DNA of 64,000 nucleotides from Coemansia sp. RSA 487 (GCA_027577595.1 JANBRJ010000007.1:248001-312000), one strand, 5' to 3'. Positions 32,712 to 44,086 are shown, counted from the first letter of the stretch. Numbers and translations are program-made. Notes: generated from the letters alone by a model not told the origin.

Positions 32712-34436
32712 ATGCTCGCTCAAAACGAACTCTTACAGAAACTGAACGAAATATACGGTGCAGACTTGGTCAATGATTCCGAGTTTAATAAGTATACTTC
32801 GCCAATGGATATTGACATGCTAAAGTTTAGCGCTGCGATCCGCGACCAAGAAAACTGGGCTGTTAAAAGAAACAAGCCAGAGAAACGCGCTGAATGGCAC
32901 AAGGTGGGCAAGAGCATGGGGCTTTGTAACGAGGAAGTCAAGTTTGTGCTTGACGAGCTAGAATACTACGCGCGTATCACCAAGCCAGATCTTGACATTA
33001 ACATCGGCTTCTATGACATGATCTGGGCATCAGAGCGCTTGCTGGACAAGAGCTTGCGCATGGACCTCATCAGCTTGCTGGATCTTTTTAAGCGCTGCCC
33101 CCTGAGCCGCAGCTGTATTTCCGAGCACAAACATTTTAACATGGACTACAACGCACCACTGTGTCTCATGTGTCCGTCTACGCACATGCTTGATTTCAAT
33201 AGAACCCGCTTTTTTGCTCAGGACAAAATTCCTTCACCTGAAGCGGCGTTAGATTCCATGGGTCATGGTACATGTCCTGGAGCATGCGAGAAATGGGACT
33301 ACCTTTACAAAAAGCTCGATGAACGCCATCGGATAGGATGGGATGATATGGATTCGAGAGACAACTACCACTGGAGGCCAAAGTCGATGCTTCCTTGTGA
33401 AGTATATGTGGATGGTAATGGTGAAGCAAAGGTTTTATCGTACATCAATAATCTACATCCTATTAGACACCGGGACTTGTATCGGGTCATTGAAAAGATG
33501 CTGACAAGGATGGTAGCGCTGTTCGAAGAAGTACTAACTGACATGATGCTCCCGCCACGCTTGCGTGTGTTCAGCGATTTTGACTGCTGGGATGATATGC
33601 GTCCACGAGTTCCGCCTATTAGCAGCCAGGCTCCAGATTTACCAAACGATTTCGTCAAAAAATACACGGAGTGGTACCATAAACGGCTGTACGTACCAAC
33701 GCCTTGTGGAGAGTTTAAAACGCCCGACAGACCAAGCCGCCCGTATTCATTACGCGACCACCGACTACAAGTAGTGGTGAAGGCAGTTGAGTATAATCTG
33801 CCCGCTAGCAACGATCAGAAAAGCATGCAGAGGCTATGCCTATCACATAAACATGCTCCGAATGAGTGCATAATAGCAACAGCGGTGTATTGCTATGACA
33901 TGGAAAACATCCTGGCTGCCAAGCATAAGCTTATGTTCAGCCAGGATAGTTATTTATGGGACTATCTTCACGAATTCGATGATTACCCGATGGATGACCA
34001 GCTTGAAGAAGCAAAAGAAGACTTGGATGATGATGTGGAAGACCGATTCTTCCATGACGATACACTAAAGCCCTCACTTTCGTTCGTGGCAGAGTCTGTT
34101 AAAGTAGGCAAGTGTATTTGTTATTCAGCCCTTTACAGAAGTGAAGAGTATGAAGTACAGATAGTCGATTCCAGCAAGCCGGCTACGCTCAAGGCTTTTG
34201 TCACATTTCTTGTCAACCCAGCAACGTGCGTAATGTCAACTGCCGTGATCCCCCCACAGCAGATTGAGTGGCTTCTTGATGCAATATTCAAGGAGATGCC
34301 ATTTACAAACCTACCTATGTTAGTTTTGGACCGCATAAAACATTATTTTACGCTTGGAGCTCAACGCAAAAGAGAGCATAAATCAAAAAATATAATAGAT
34401 GACGATGATGACTGGTACAGAGGTGCTTGCAGGTAG
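32712..34436 (+). CDS. DUF4246 family protein, probably catalytically inactive
   Basis: This 574-residue protein resembles the fungal DUF4246 family, whose C-terminal half has the look of a 2-oxoglutarate/Fe(II) oxygenase fold. The conserved core is readable: LQVVVKAVEYNL, then NECIIATAVYCYDMENI (from about 386), and VNPATCVMSTAVIPPQQIEWL near the end. From memory of the family, two stretches carry the putative catalytic residues: a WHVEG-type segment before the NE.I.AT motif and a TKPGHRKIL-type segment later. Here these positions read SHKHAPNE and SSKPATLKAF (about 487-496), so the expected His, Arg and acidic ligands appear lost. The frame is intact and intron-less, with a good ATG context. 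It could be a pseudoenzyme or an early relic. Confidence 0.7.
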   Translation: MLAQNELLQKLNEIYGADLVNDSEFNKYTSPMDIDMLKFSAAIRDQENWAVKRNKPEKRAEWHKVGKSMGLCNEEVKFVLDELEYYARITKPDLDINIGFYDMIWASERLLDKSLRMDLISLLDLFKRCPLSRSCISEHKHFNMDYNAPLCLMCPSTHMLDFNRTRFFAQDKIPSPEAALDSMGHGTCPGACEKWDYLYKKLDERHRIGWDDMDSRDNYHWRPKSMLPCEVYVDGNGEAKVLSYINNLHPIRHRDLYRVIEKMLTRMVALFEEVLTDMMLPPRLRVFSDFDCWDDMRPRVPPISSQAPDLPNDFVKKYTEWYHKRLYVPTPCGEFKTPDRPSRPYSLRDHRLQVVVKAVEYNLPASNDQKSMQRLCLSHKHAPNECIIATAVYCYDMENILAAKHKLMFSQDSYLWDYLHEFDDYPMDDQLEEAKEDLDDDVEDRFFHDDTLKPSLSFVAESVKVGKCICYSALYRSEEYEVQIVDSSKPATLKAFVTFLVNPATCVMSTAVIPPQQIEWLLDAIFKEMPFTNLPMLVLDRIKHYFTLGAQRKREHKSKNIIDDDDDWYRGACR

Positions 34437-34488
34437 GTCATCTTCATAAGCAGTTAGTTTTTATATTAATAATATAATGAGTGGTTAG

Positions 34489-35419
34489 CCTTGTCCATAT
34501 AAGGAGGTTACCATTATTATAAACAGCATACCCAATTTGCCAAACAAAAAGCTGATTCAGGATCTTGATCGGATTTGGACTAAGGATCTCGTATTCGCTA
34601 TGGTACGCTTGCCACGAGTCGTAATACGGTGGGATGAAAACGTAACTACTTCAGGCAGCAATGCGACCAGAAATGTGTTTTCTGATCGGTTTATGCGGCA
34701 TATTCAAATACCATTTCCCAATATTGAAAAGGTGGATTTTTCTCTTGACCTGTACATAAAATTTCCTGTAGAGTCGCGAGTTATATTTTCCAGGTGATGG
34801 AATCTTGGCCAATTTTTTCGTTATGCAAGGAAATGGATCAGAATATGAATCTACTGTATTAGTCCGGTCATTTTAGCCAACGCTGATCAATTCACGCAAA
34901 GCGTCTCAGAGCTCATTTGCCTCCAATGCTGAATGATTCATATTTATGGTGATTTGGGCTATCGGATCATTAGAAAGTTTGCGGCTACACTGGAGCTGTT
35001 GAGACTTGGTTAGTGTTGTGAGGTTTTTTATAGAAAAATTACTTGATGAAAATGGCCAATGGCTAGCTTGTCCCAAACTTAAAAGGTCGACGACTAGCGA
35101 AGCATTCAGTTACAGCGAGGGCGCGATTGATCTAAAAGCCGACAGATCAATAGTCCTGTTTCCGGCGCTACGACACCTTAAGCTATATCCGTGCTATATA
35201 TTCACAGATGACATCATTTTCAGAGGATCCAGCAACACATTACAATATTTAGGCATTGGCATCAGCCTCAACGGTGTGGGGACGCTGCACACATACAAGG
35301 TGTTTTCAGATGGCAAATACTCTCAACTTTACCATATTTCCACACACGGTAATCCTAGAGGGGACCCGGCATTACCTGCTGGTGATATTTTGACATTTTC
35401 TATAACAGTAGATCCATAG
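34489..35419 (+). pseudogene. Decayed LRR/F-box-like family gene
   Basis: Two coding-like blocks remain: 34489-34797 and roughly 35006-35419. The first reads LPNKKLIQDLDRIWTK, then FPNIEKVDFSLDLYI. The second reads LFPALRHLKLYPCYIFTDD, then FRGSSNTLQYLGIG. The second block strongly recalls a leucine-rich-repeat, F-box-like protein family that I associate with Coemansia-type genomes. Between the blocks the frame is interrupted by several stops, though short in-frame pieces such as IRKFAATLELLRLG remain. No start codon or N-terminal F-box is present. It is therefore a truncated host pseudogene. The family assignment is from memory. Confidence 0.55.
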
Positions 35420-36197
35420 CTATACTTTTTAAATTTTTATTCACTATACTGGATCACCAATTTCCATTGAGCAATGATAAACTAAAAGCCTAACGTAAAG
35501 GCTAGTGAAGCCCCGACTTGCTTGGGAGAGAGCAATTGGGGTGAAGAGAAGCTTGGGACGATTGTCTTTGCATGCTGTCTTAGTGTGCTTGTGACCAACT
35601 TGGCGATCAATGTGGTGCATGGAGCTGGACAGCGTACTTTACAGCGCTGGCATATGTTGGGGTCACCAAGTGTTTGGGGATTGCGGCGTATAGTACGGCA
35701 GTTGCTTTGCTGGCACTCAAAATATTGGCATCTTTGCGGCAACGGCCGTAGATGAATAGGCTGTAGGAAGGCAAAAACAAACCTGTTCCGTTCTTGGCGT
35801 GACAGGGCTTACCCGCAGTAGGCTGCTGCGCTCAAAATAGGCCGCAATATGGAGGGACATCAAGCTCCACAAAGACCAGCAACAACAAAAGCAAACGGGA
35901 CTGGTTGCTATTTGAGAAATAAAGCATTGTTTACGCCATTGGCTTGAGGTGTGTGATTTTTTTCTTGGCAAAAAAAAACCCAATTTAAACAATAGATAAA
36001 AAAAATGATGCTTGATTTTTCAAAAATGCTTTGCTCCATATAAAAAGCGGGGCAGCATTTGACAGCTCCTTTTCCATCACCAAACCAAACAATCATTTCC
36101 ATCTCTCCATTCCATCTTTTGTACGCTGTCAATTTTTTTAAGAGTCTATTACCTCCAATTTTTTTGTAAGTATATCTTTCTCGTCTTTCTTCCACTA
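35420..36197. other. Intergenic gap with TATA box
   Basis: No gene is supported between the pseudogene and the proline-rich protein gene. A TATAAAAA element at 36039-36046 lies 159 bp before the ATG at 36198 and is its likely core promoter. Confidence 0.55.
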
Positions 36198-37220
36198 ATG
36201 GGCAACCCTAATAGCTATTCTCCTCCTGAAAAGGGCCCACTCCCTGGTTCGGACGTATCATCACTACAAGCAGGCCCCGCCGCACCCATGTATAACGGGT
36301 CATCGGAACACCTGGGAAACAACAATGGCCAAGTGTCGATGGACGAAAGAGGCTTCCAGGGAGGCGGCTACACAGGGCAACAACAACAACCGTACCCTCC
36401 TACTTCGTACTCACCCTCAGGACCGCCACCGCCGCCTCATGGAGGAGGGTATCCGTCATCGTCATCAGGGGGATATCCGCCAGCATCTAGCTATCCATCG
36501 CAACAAGGAGGCTATCCATCGCAACAGGGAGGCTATCCGCCCCAGCAATACCAAGGGGATGGGTACCCACCACCGTCTTCAGGAGCGCCTCCATCGTACG
36601 GAGTGTACTCACCACCGGGAGCACCACCGCAACAACAACATCAAGGAATGTACTTGCCACCCGGAACAGCACCGCCACCACCACCACCAGCGGGAGGTCC
36701 GCCGCCGCCTTCATCCATACGTCTTCCGCTAATCAACCCCCATTCGATATCCAGCGGATTCACCATCTCCATGCCCGAGGGCCTATACATGCTAGCACGG
36801 CGACCCAATGCAATAAACAAGGACAAGTGGCTGGAATTCATCCGCCAGCTGAATGAACAGTTGACAAAATCACCCGGATCCTTGACCCAAGGCATCACCG
36901 AGCACTGGGTCATCAATTTGGCCACTCTAGGCGTGGCGGGGATGGCTCGAGATATGTACAAATCCAGAGTGCAGACCAAGGCGATGGAGCTGGTTGAATG
37001 CTATAATCGAGCAGAGTTTGCATCCTGGGGTATCCGTGTACTTCTAGATGCGTTGGATACGAATGAAACAGCATCGGCCGTATACCATGGTGACCATAGT
37101 GGCCGCAGGAGGTTTGAAGATAGAATGGACCACCGCATGAAGCGTTCTGAGCAGAGAGCTGAACGAAGGGCATCAAGTTCGAATGTTACGCTTGTGCTTG
37201 TAATCAGCAGATCGGATTGA
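36198..37220 (+). CDS. Proline/glycine-rich protein with conserved-looking C-terminus
   Basis: I do not recognise this 340-residue protein. Residues 1-175 are low complexity, with repeated GGYPSQQ and PPYP-type units and poly-Pro runs, like the flexible N-termini of fungal annexins and other membrane- or vesicle-linked proteins. Residues 176-300 look folded. They include SGFTISMPEGLYMLARR, a KDKWLEFIRQLNEQL helix and a mildly hydrophobic stretch HWVINLATLGVAGMARDMY. The tail is rich in charged residues (RRRFEDRMDHRMKRSEQR) and could be a coiled coil or nucleic-acid-binding helix. There is no signal peptide or clear membrane span. The start follows a TATA box and a pyrimidine-rich leader. The gene is intron-less. 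Confidence 0.75.
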   Translation: MGNPNSYSPPEKGPLPGSDVSSLQAGPAAPMYNGSSEHLGNNNGQVSMDERGFQGGGYTGQQQQPYPPTSYSPSGPPPPPHGGGYPSSSSGGYPPASSYPSQQGGYPSQQGGYPPQQYQGDGYPPPSSGAPPSYGVYSPPGAPPQQQHQGMYLPPGTAPPPPPPAGGPPPPSSIRLPLINPHSISSGFTISMPEGLYMLARRPNAINKDKWLEFIRQLNEQLTKSPGSLTQGITEHWVINLATLGVAGMARDMYKSRVQTKAMELVECYNRAEFASWGIRVLLDALDTNETASAVYHGDHSGRRRFEDRMDHRMKRSEQRAERRASSSNVTLVLVISRSD

Positions 37221-37593
37221 ACCAAGGTTGAATAAGGGCTAGGGAGATGCCAAGGGATTTGTTAGCCAGAGCGATTTCTGGTCCGCCACGATGACGCTGA
37301 GCCTCCTTTGGTTTCAATCTGATTGATGGGATGGTACATTTTTGACTAGCGTGCGCCCACAATGGTGTTCCCTTTTAATCTAATGACCCCCGCCATAGCG
37401 TGCAGTAGCGTTTCGGATTAGACCAAGAGAGGAATGAATAGCTTCCATAATTTCTGCAAATCAACCACATTGGTTATATACAAATTGATAACCTTTTTAC
37501 GCCAGCTATCTTTTCTTTTCAGATCAATACTTTTGAGCAAGCTATTTTTTTACTTTTACACTGCTTTCTACATCCAAACATTAAAAAGGAAAA
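37221..37593. other. Intergenic gap before TBCB
   Basis: This short gap between two genes on the same strand has an AT-rich leader near its right end. No other feature is seen. Confidence 0.6.
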
Positions 37594-38316
37594 ATGTCAG
37601 TCGTCACTTTATTTATAGAAAGCCAAAACTCCAGTTCAGAGCGGCGGTTCCTCAAATCGATAACCATTGATGATCTCAAAATGCGTTTGGAACCAATAGT
37701 CGGGATCCCAGCAACAGACCAACGGATCAGCATCCTTCAGGGCACTACACAAGTGGGTGAAATTCCAAGCGACGCCGGCGACAAGGCACTTGGCTTCTTT
37801 CCAGTAGAAGACTACATGGCGCTCCGCGTAGTCAACGCCAACCCATCATCCGCCGCAGCAATCAACTTTAACGACGAGTCGCAGGTCGAAAAATACACGA
37901 TGGACGATGACGAGTACGATAAGCGCATGGATACAGTCAGAGCGTTCAAAAGGCGTCACAACATGGGCCGCTTTGCAGATGCCAAATCCGCAATGTCTAT
38001 TGATGAAGAAGACGAGTTCAAGGACTTGGCTGCAGCCATTTCTGTCGAGAGCAGGTGCGAGGTGTCGACGGTGCCGGGGGTTGTTGATTACGCCCGCAGA
38101 GGTACGGTGCGCTTTGTCGGGAAGACATCGTTCCGTCCGGGCTATTGGGTTGGTGTCGAGTACGATGAACCCGTCGGCAAGAATGATGGCTCTGTCGATG
38201 GCGTGCAGTATTTCAAATGCCCTGCTGGCCATGGATCCTTTGTCAGGCCGGACAAGGTCATAGTAGGCGACTTTCCAGAGGAGGACCTGTTTGCTAGCGA
38301 TCTCGAGGAAATGTAA
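37594..38316 (+). CDS. ALF1: Tubulin-folding cofactor B
   Basis: This 240-residue protein is TBCB (yeast Alf1, fission yeast Alp11), which captures alpha-tubulin after CCT folding and works with cofactor E in tubulin heterodimer assembly. It has an N-terminal ubiquitin-like domain (about 1-85) and a short acidic helical linker. A C-terminal CAP-Gly domain (about 165-230) carries the signature GKNDGSVDG beginning at 195. It ends in DLEEM, close to the acidic C-terminal DEI/M-type motif that lets TBCB dock on the CAP-Gly domain of cofactor E. The ATG at 37594 starts directly with the ubiquitin-like strand MSVVTLFIES. The gene is intron-less and converges with the secreted acidic protein gene. 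Confidence 0.95.
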   Translation: MSVVTLFIESQNSSSERRFLKSITIDDLKMRLEPIVGIPATDQRISILQGTTQVGEIPSDAGDKALGFFPVEDYMALRVVNANPSSAAAINFNDESQVEKYTMDDDEYDKRMDTVRAFKRRHNMGRFADAKSAMSIDEEDEFKDLAAAISVESRCEVSTVPGVVDYARRGTVRFVGKTSFRPGYWVGVEYDEPVGKNDGSVDGVQYFKCPAGHGSFVRPDKVIVGDFPEEDLFASDLEEM

Positions 38317-38507
38317 CAGTGCTTCTTGTTTTACGCCATTTTCTCCATCTCTACTCATTGCTCATAACAATGGTAAGCTGACCGATCTCCTTGCCATAAG
38401 ACATGGCTGCTTGTAAATTGTATATCCGCTTATTATTAGTTGTAAGAAAAGATCGTGAAGAAAAGGTAAAAGTAAAAAAGACATTAAAGAAAAGCCCGAT
38501 AATGGTC

Positions 38508-41500
38508 TTAGATGTGGCGACGGAGGTTACCCAGTCCAATGTTCATGGCCCGGTTCTGGCTCTCCTTGATCATGTTCACGTCAGGGACTGGCTCAGCTCC
38601 GCGCACAAGCTTCTCCTCGACGTCGGCATTGTTGTTGGCATCTTCTTCCGCGTAAGGTGCGTCTCTCTGGACAGCCGAGACGCTGGTCTCCTTCTTGGGC
38701 TTGGCGTTAGCATCGGCAATTGAAGCCGGCGAATCGCTCTGGGTAAAGTACTCCTCCTCGAACTCCTCATCGATCGACGCCATGACCACGATGCTGGGCG
38801 ACTCATTCATCAGGGCCTTTTTGCTGGTCTGGGCAGGAATCAGCTGGGTGACGAACTCGACGTCTTCGCCGTCGCTGTTTACGCCACTGTTGGTCTCGAG
38901 CTCGATGTCTTCCTCAGCAGCATTGGTCACCATATCCAGGTCACTTTCGAGCTCGCCGCTGGCCTCCTCCCCACGCGCGAAACCACTGACACCAGCGGAT
39001 GCTTCGTCTGCCGACTCTGCAGCCCCCGTCTCAAGCTCAGTGAAAGAAACCTGAACGGCCTGCTTGGACGATTCGGCAAGTGCCTCGGCAAGTGCCTTGC
39101 GTGCGGCCTTGGACTCTGCTTCTTCCTCGCTTGCTGTGTGGGTTGCCTCCGAAACGTCTGTCGACATTGGCGTGGTCATGCTCATGCTCATGCTCATGCT
39201 GCTGCTCTTTGCAGACACAGACTTCTTTGATGCCTTGTTGTTGTCAGAGTTGGAATCGGAGTCGGAGTCGGAATCGCTGTCGCTGTCGTCGTCGTCGCTG
39301 TCATCATCCGACTCGCTTCCAGCAGACTTTGCGACCTTATTGTGGCCATGCTCCTCCTCATCGCTATCGTCATCGCTCACATCGTCGGCGATCTTGTTCG
39401 CAGCGGCGCGCACGAGGTGAGGGTTTGCCGTATACTCGGGTGCCGTCGAGATAGCAAGCGGGTCAGCAGAAGCAGTGGCCGTGGATTCGGCATCGTCTTC
39501 TCCGGGAGCCACTCTATCTGTGGTGGTCAGGAGCTCTACGTCGCTGGCTGCCTCAGAGTGCATCTCAAAGTCAATGACAGCCTTCTCGGCCTCGCGCATG
39601 CCGAGAGCAGCAAGGCGGTTCAGCGCACGGATCGAGTCCTGCTTGTTATCGATGTCGCGGGACTTTGCAGCAACCCTGGCCTTGCCGCTTCCACCCTTCT
39701 TTCCACCGCGACCGGAGCCCTTCTCGTCATCGTCGGACTCGTCGGACTCGTCGTCGTCCTTGTCCTTGTCCTTTTCCTCATCATCGTCGCTATCCCTCTC
39801 ATTGTCCTTCTCCGAAGCATCCTCATCTTCAGAGTCAGAGTCATCGGACTCATCGTCGCTGTCCTTGTCGCTGTCAGAGTCGCTCTTGCTGTCCTTCCTG
39901 TCCACCGAGGTATTGGCGTCACTCTTGGCGTCGACGCTGGTGGATGCTGTGGCTGCGGTGTCGCTAGAGCTGGCAGGAGTAGCAGTTGTGGCCAGTGCCT
40001 CGCCGTCGGTGCCAATGGTCTCGATGGTCATCGACTTGGGCTCGCCCTTCTGGGAAGAGGTGGATGATGCATTGGTTGCAGCGCTCTTGGCAGGAGAGGC
40101 GGTGGTGGACTCGACAGACGACTTGGACGACGCAACGGTGGTCTTGCCAGCCTTGACGAGCTCGGTGGTGCTTGTCTCTACGGTGGCAGTGGCAGCGACA
40201 GATGCCGCAGACGATGAGGAAGATGCGGGCGACGCTGTTTCCTCCTTGGCTGAAGCCGATTCCGACGATGCAGCAGATGCAGATGGCTCAGATGATGCGG
40301 CAGATGCAGATGACTCGGATGATGCAGCAGAAGCTGCTTCGGAGGAGCTGCTGGCTTCAGACTCGGACGCGCTCGACGATGGCGAAGCCACATGCTCAAC
40401 TACGGTGGTCTCAACAACAACAGGCTCGTCAGCAGGGGAGGGCTCCTCAGCGGCAGCCGGTGAGGACTCGACAGATTTCTTTGCCTCAGTGGCCTCAGCG
40501 GGCTTGTCGCTCTCGGCATCCTCGTTGTCGCTGTCATCCTCGTTGTCCTCGATCTCGTCCTTGTCCTTGTAAACACGCTGGACGTTCGCAACGCGATCAT
40601 TAGCATAGGGAGCAGCAGCAGCAGCAGCAGCAGGATACGCATTCCTGTAATATGGGGCATTTGTGGCACCAACAGCGGTCTCGTGCACATAAGCTGGAGT
40701 GGCGTGAACTTCATCTGCGTCGTACACTGGAAGAACATCGCGCTTGTGCATCTCGACAGACTTGGTGGTTGCAATGGAAACAGACTCATCGCCAGAGGCG
40801 CCGTGCTTGTTCTTCTTGACCTCATAGACCTTGACGATACGCATCTTGCGGCGCTTGGGCACGTCGGACGAAGCGTGGGCAGCGTGGGCGCTGGTGCTGC
40901 TCTCGGCATGGGCGTCGCCAGAAGCAGCGTCGCTACCAACAGTCACTGACGGAGTTGCACTCTCCTTGGACTCGGACGCGAGCGCCTCAATACCCGTGTT
41001 CTGCGACGCTGACTCGCTGCTCGAAGCAGCAGCCTCAGCTGTGCTGGCAGAAGCGCCTAGAGGATCGAAGCTGGTTGCAGCATCGCGGCGAACGCCCTTT
41101 GCGCTGGTTGCCTTGGCAGTGTCTGCCTTGGCTGAGGATGACGACTTGTTCATGTGCGCCAGGCGAGTGACCTCGTTGGCGTTGGTGTCCTCGTTCTTCG
41201 ATTCCTCGTGGGACGAGGCTGCTGGCGACTGCGAGCTCTCTGACGCAGCAGAAGCAGCAGACGAAGAGGCTGGCGACGCAGAGGAGGACGAAGACTGGAG
41301 CGAGGCAGCAGGAATGACTATGGTGGTGCCCTGCTGGGTCGGGGTCGGAGTAGGCGTAGCGCCGTTGTTGACGACGGTGATCCCCCCGTCCTTACCCATC
41401 GACGCCCTGATCTGCTCGCTGGAGCTGTTTGCTGACTTGGTACTGGCGGTCTTGGTGATGGTCTTGTGGGAGATGGCCTTCTTGGCGGCGCTGGTGGTGG

Positions 41501-42484
41501 CTGCTGCTGTGGGCTGCGGCGTCATTATGCCGAACGGGAAGTCAGCGCGGGTGAACGGGTTAACAAAGGTGGAGCTCGACTCGACAAACTCGAGCGTCTC
41601 AAACTTGATGGGCTTCTTTCCCTTCTTCTTGCGGCCATAGTTGTCTTCCTCGTCGCTGTCATCGTCGTCGACATCCTCGCCAGCCTCCTCCATGCGCTGG
41701 AGGGAGCTCTTGAGACTGAGAATGTCCGTGACCTCCTCAACGACCACAGCCGCGTGGGGCTTGTTCAGCGTGTACGACGGAGTGTAGGGCGTCGCAGCGA
41801 AGAGGTTGCCATAGGCGGCCTTGATGCTGGCGGCTGGCCCGGAAGTGGGCTCGCCATTGGGGGCGCCTGTCGGCGAGGGCGTGTACATGAGCGCACCGCC
41901 AGGAAGAGGAAGAACATTTCCGGCGAGTGGGTTGGGTGGCGGAAGCTCCTCCTTGTGGAAGATCATCGCCGGCTTGACCATGTATGTGACCGTCTTTGAC
42001 TCATCGTCACCGCCATCTTCATCTTCGTTGAGGCCGCCGTCCTTGAGAATCGACTTTACCTTCTTCAGAATGCGCGTGGCGGTGTCGGAGGCAAGGATTT
42101 CGGCCTCGGCACGTTGGTGAGAAGCAGGTGCAGTGGGATAGAGGAGCGCACCATTGCCAATGACACCAGCGCCGAGTGCCTGGAGAAGGCCGCCTAGGCT
42201 GGCGAGCTCAGTGTTGGTAGCAGCAGCCTCGTCTGCTATAAAACGCTGAGCAAGAAATTTGTGAAAATACAAGATCAGATTGGAGTTTAATTCAGTTTGG
42301 TTCAGTTTAGTCTAGTCTAGCTGGGTGCGTCTCCTCGCCAGTTTGCTTTGTTCTAGAGATGTCATTTGGCCAAGAATCTAAGAAAGATGTTCTGGTTCTT
42401 ACCTTTGGCTATGGGTCCGGCACTGACTTGGGATGCGGCCAGGAGCCACGCAGCAGCTATAAGAGAAAGCGATGTGCGTGCCAT
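38508..42484 (-). CDS. Very large secreted Ser/Ala/acidic repeat-rich protein
   Basis: I do not recognise this protein. Two exons, 42403-42484 and 38508-42235, give about 1269 residues. Exon 1 encodes a clear signal peptide (MARTSLSLIAAAWLLAASQ, likely cut after VSA). The intron is GTAAGA..TATAG, phase 1, 167 nt. A nearer acceptor 10 nt upstream (CTCAG) would shift the frame. The mature protein is dominated by Ser, Ala, Asp, Glu and Lys, with long Asp/Ser runs encoded near 39241-39320 and 39730-39890. Several dibasic sites, such as HKRDVLPV and GVRRDAA, could be Kex2 cleavage points. No transmembrane span or GPI signal is seen at the C-terminus. The acidic Ser-rich character resembles mineral- or metal-binding phosphoproteins. 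Composition also creates long antisense frames that are not genes. Confidence 0.78.
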
Positions 42485-44086
42485 TTGCCTTGAATATCAA
42501 TTAACTGGATTAGATAGCTCTATGCAGTACTTTTTTTAATGATGCTATAGTTGCGAGTAACCAAACAAGGCAATACAGTATTTTTCTGCGTTTAGTATAA
42601 ATGCAATTAAATAATATAACTGAAAAGCAGTTGCTGAAACAAAGGCAGGAAGGTGGTTGTGGATCTGTAGCTAATCTTGCCTAGAGAACATTGGTTTCAG
42701 GAGGTAGCTCCTAAACAGGCAGCGGCGTTGTGTTTGTTAATGTTTGTTGGCGATGGCAGAAAATAGGTATGCGGTTTTCTCCATGCACTTGCCATAAACC
42801 AGCTCGCAGTAAACAACACGGCAAATAGAAGAGTGGTGAATCAAGCTACGGTGTTTTATTTTTGTACACATTTGGGCTGTTACTCCTTGTCGTGTATCTC
42901 CCCACATACAGATAGCGAATACAAGACTGAATAAATGTGAGTTTTGGAAATGTACAGCAGTAAAGGTGTTTGGATGGCAAGTACGATTCATAGAATGTGC
43001 GGAGAACAGGGTGTGGATGACTCCCTCCTTCCTCTATCAATTTTATATGGGGAAGCTTGTTTACTATTTGTAGCTCAAAATCGCTTACCTCTGTTATTAT
43101 TTTCCAAGCGTAACCGTGTCGGCGATAGTAATAATAGCACAATGGAATGTGATCTAACAAATTAGGTGGAGATTCTGACGCGATGCAACTAATTCCTTCT
43201 GTGGTGTGTAAGCGGATTAAAATAAATAAAGGAAGGATTAGTTCGGAGAATACCTCAGACCAAGATCTAATAAAAGCTAGACTAGTTAGATAAAAAAGTT
43301 AGCGGGGAATAACAATTGAGGACCAAGAGAAAAAACTATCAAGAGGGGGGAAATGGTAGAGCAGAAGATGGGAACAGTGTTTGGTTTTGTATCCCGCGCA
43401 AGAAACTTCCAGAGCTAAATATACAAAGCTAGGTGCCTACGGCGGATGGAGATTATTTCAAAAGTTCCAGTAAGTACATCTGCTGCTGCGTACGTTTGAA
43501 ACACCTTTTCCATATATAGCTTATTCATTGTTGCGGAAATATTGACATTGGTAAAACAAAAACACAGTAACTACGTAGAAAAGGAGAGTATAGTAGTAGC
43601 ATTTTAAAGAATAAAATTACCGTTAATCCAAGACATCCCTGACCGATTTAGCCAATTGCCGCAGTCTACACATCAGCATCGTCTAGCAGACAGCATTGTA
43701 AACCGCTACAAATCACTAGATAAAAATAGCACATCGACTGACACAAGATGTTCCTGTTTAGGCCTTCTTTGTTAGAAAATGAGGGGAAATTGCCTGGAGG
43801 TTTGACTTTGCTAATCGAGCTACTGAATCACTCAATCCTTCGAATATCCCCTCGCCTAAATTTCGGACGTTGCAAGATTTTTGGCTTGTACTTTTCCCAA
43901 CAAGGCACAGGACCGATCAAGCTTTGTGAGTAGGCAGGAAATTCGCGACATAGGGTGTTGCCTTCTTTTTTGCGCTGGTTTTGACAGTAAACCCGGGTTT
44001 TGTGTTTGTAGCAACAGGTGCGCAGTAGCAATTTTATATAATCAAAACACCCCAAGGTCAGCAAAGAAAAACAATAAACCCAATCG
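42485..44086. other. 1.6 kb gene-free stretch
   Basis: This AT-rich stretch carries the promoter of the secreted acidic protein gene (right side of its start) and the 3' flank of the phosphopantothenate ligase gene. Open frames of 60-105 codons occur but match no known family and have no supporting context. Confidence 0.55.

Noticed and set aside
39342-41640. Long plus-strand open frames (up to 365 codons) opposite the acidic secreted protein
   Set aside because: They are antisense shadows of Ser/Asp/Ala codon bias, which leaves few stops on the other strand; the translations are low complexity and match nothing.
42846-43160. 104-codon minus-strand frame in the 1.6 kb gap
   Set aside because: The sequence is not repetitive, but there is no family match, promoter or splice support.
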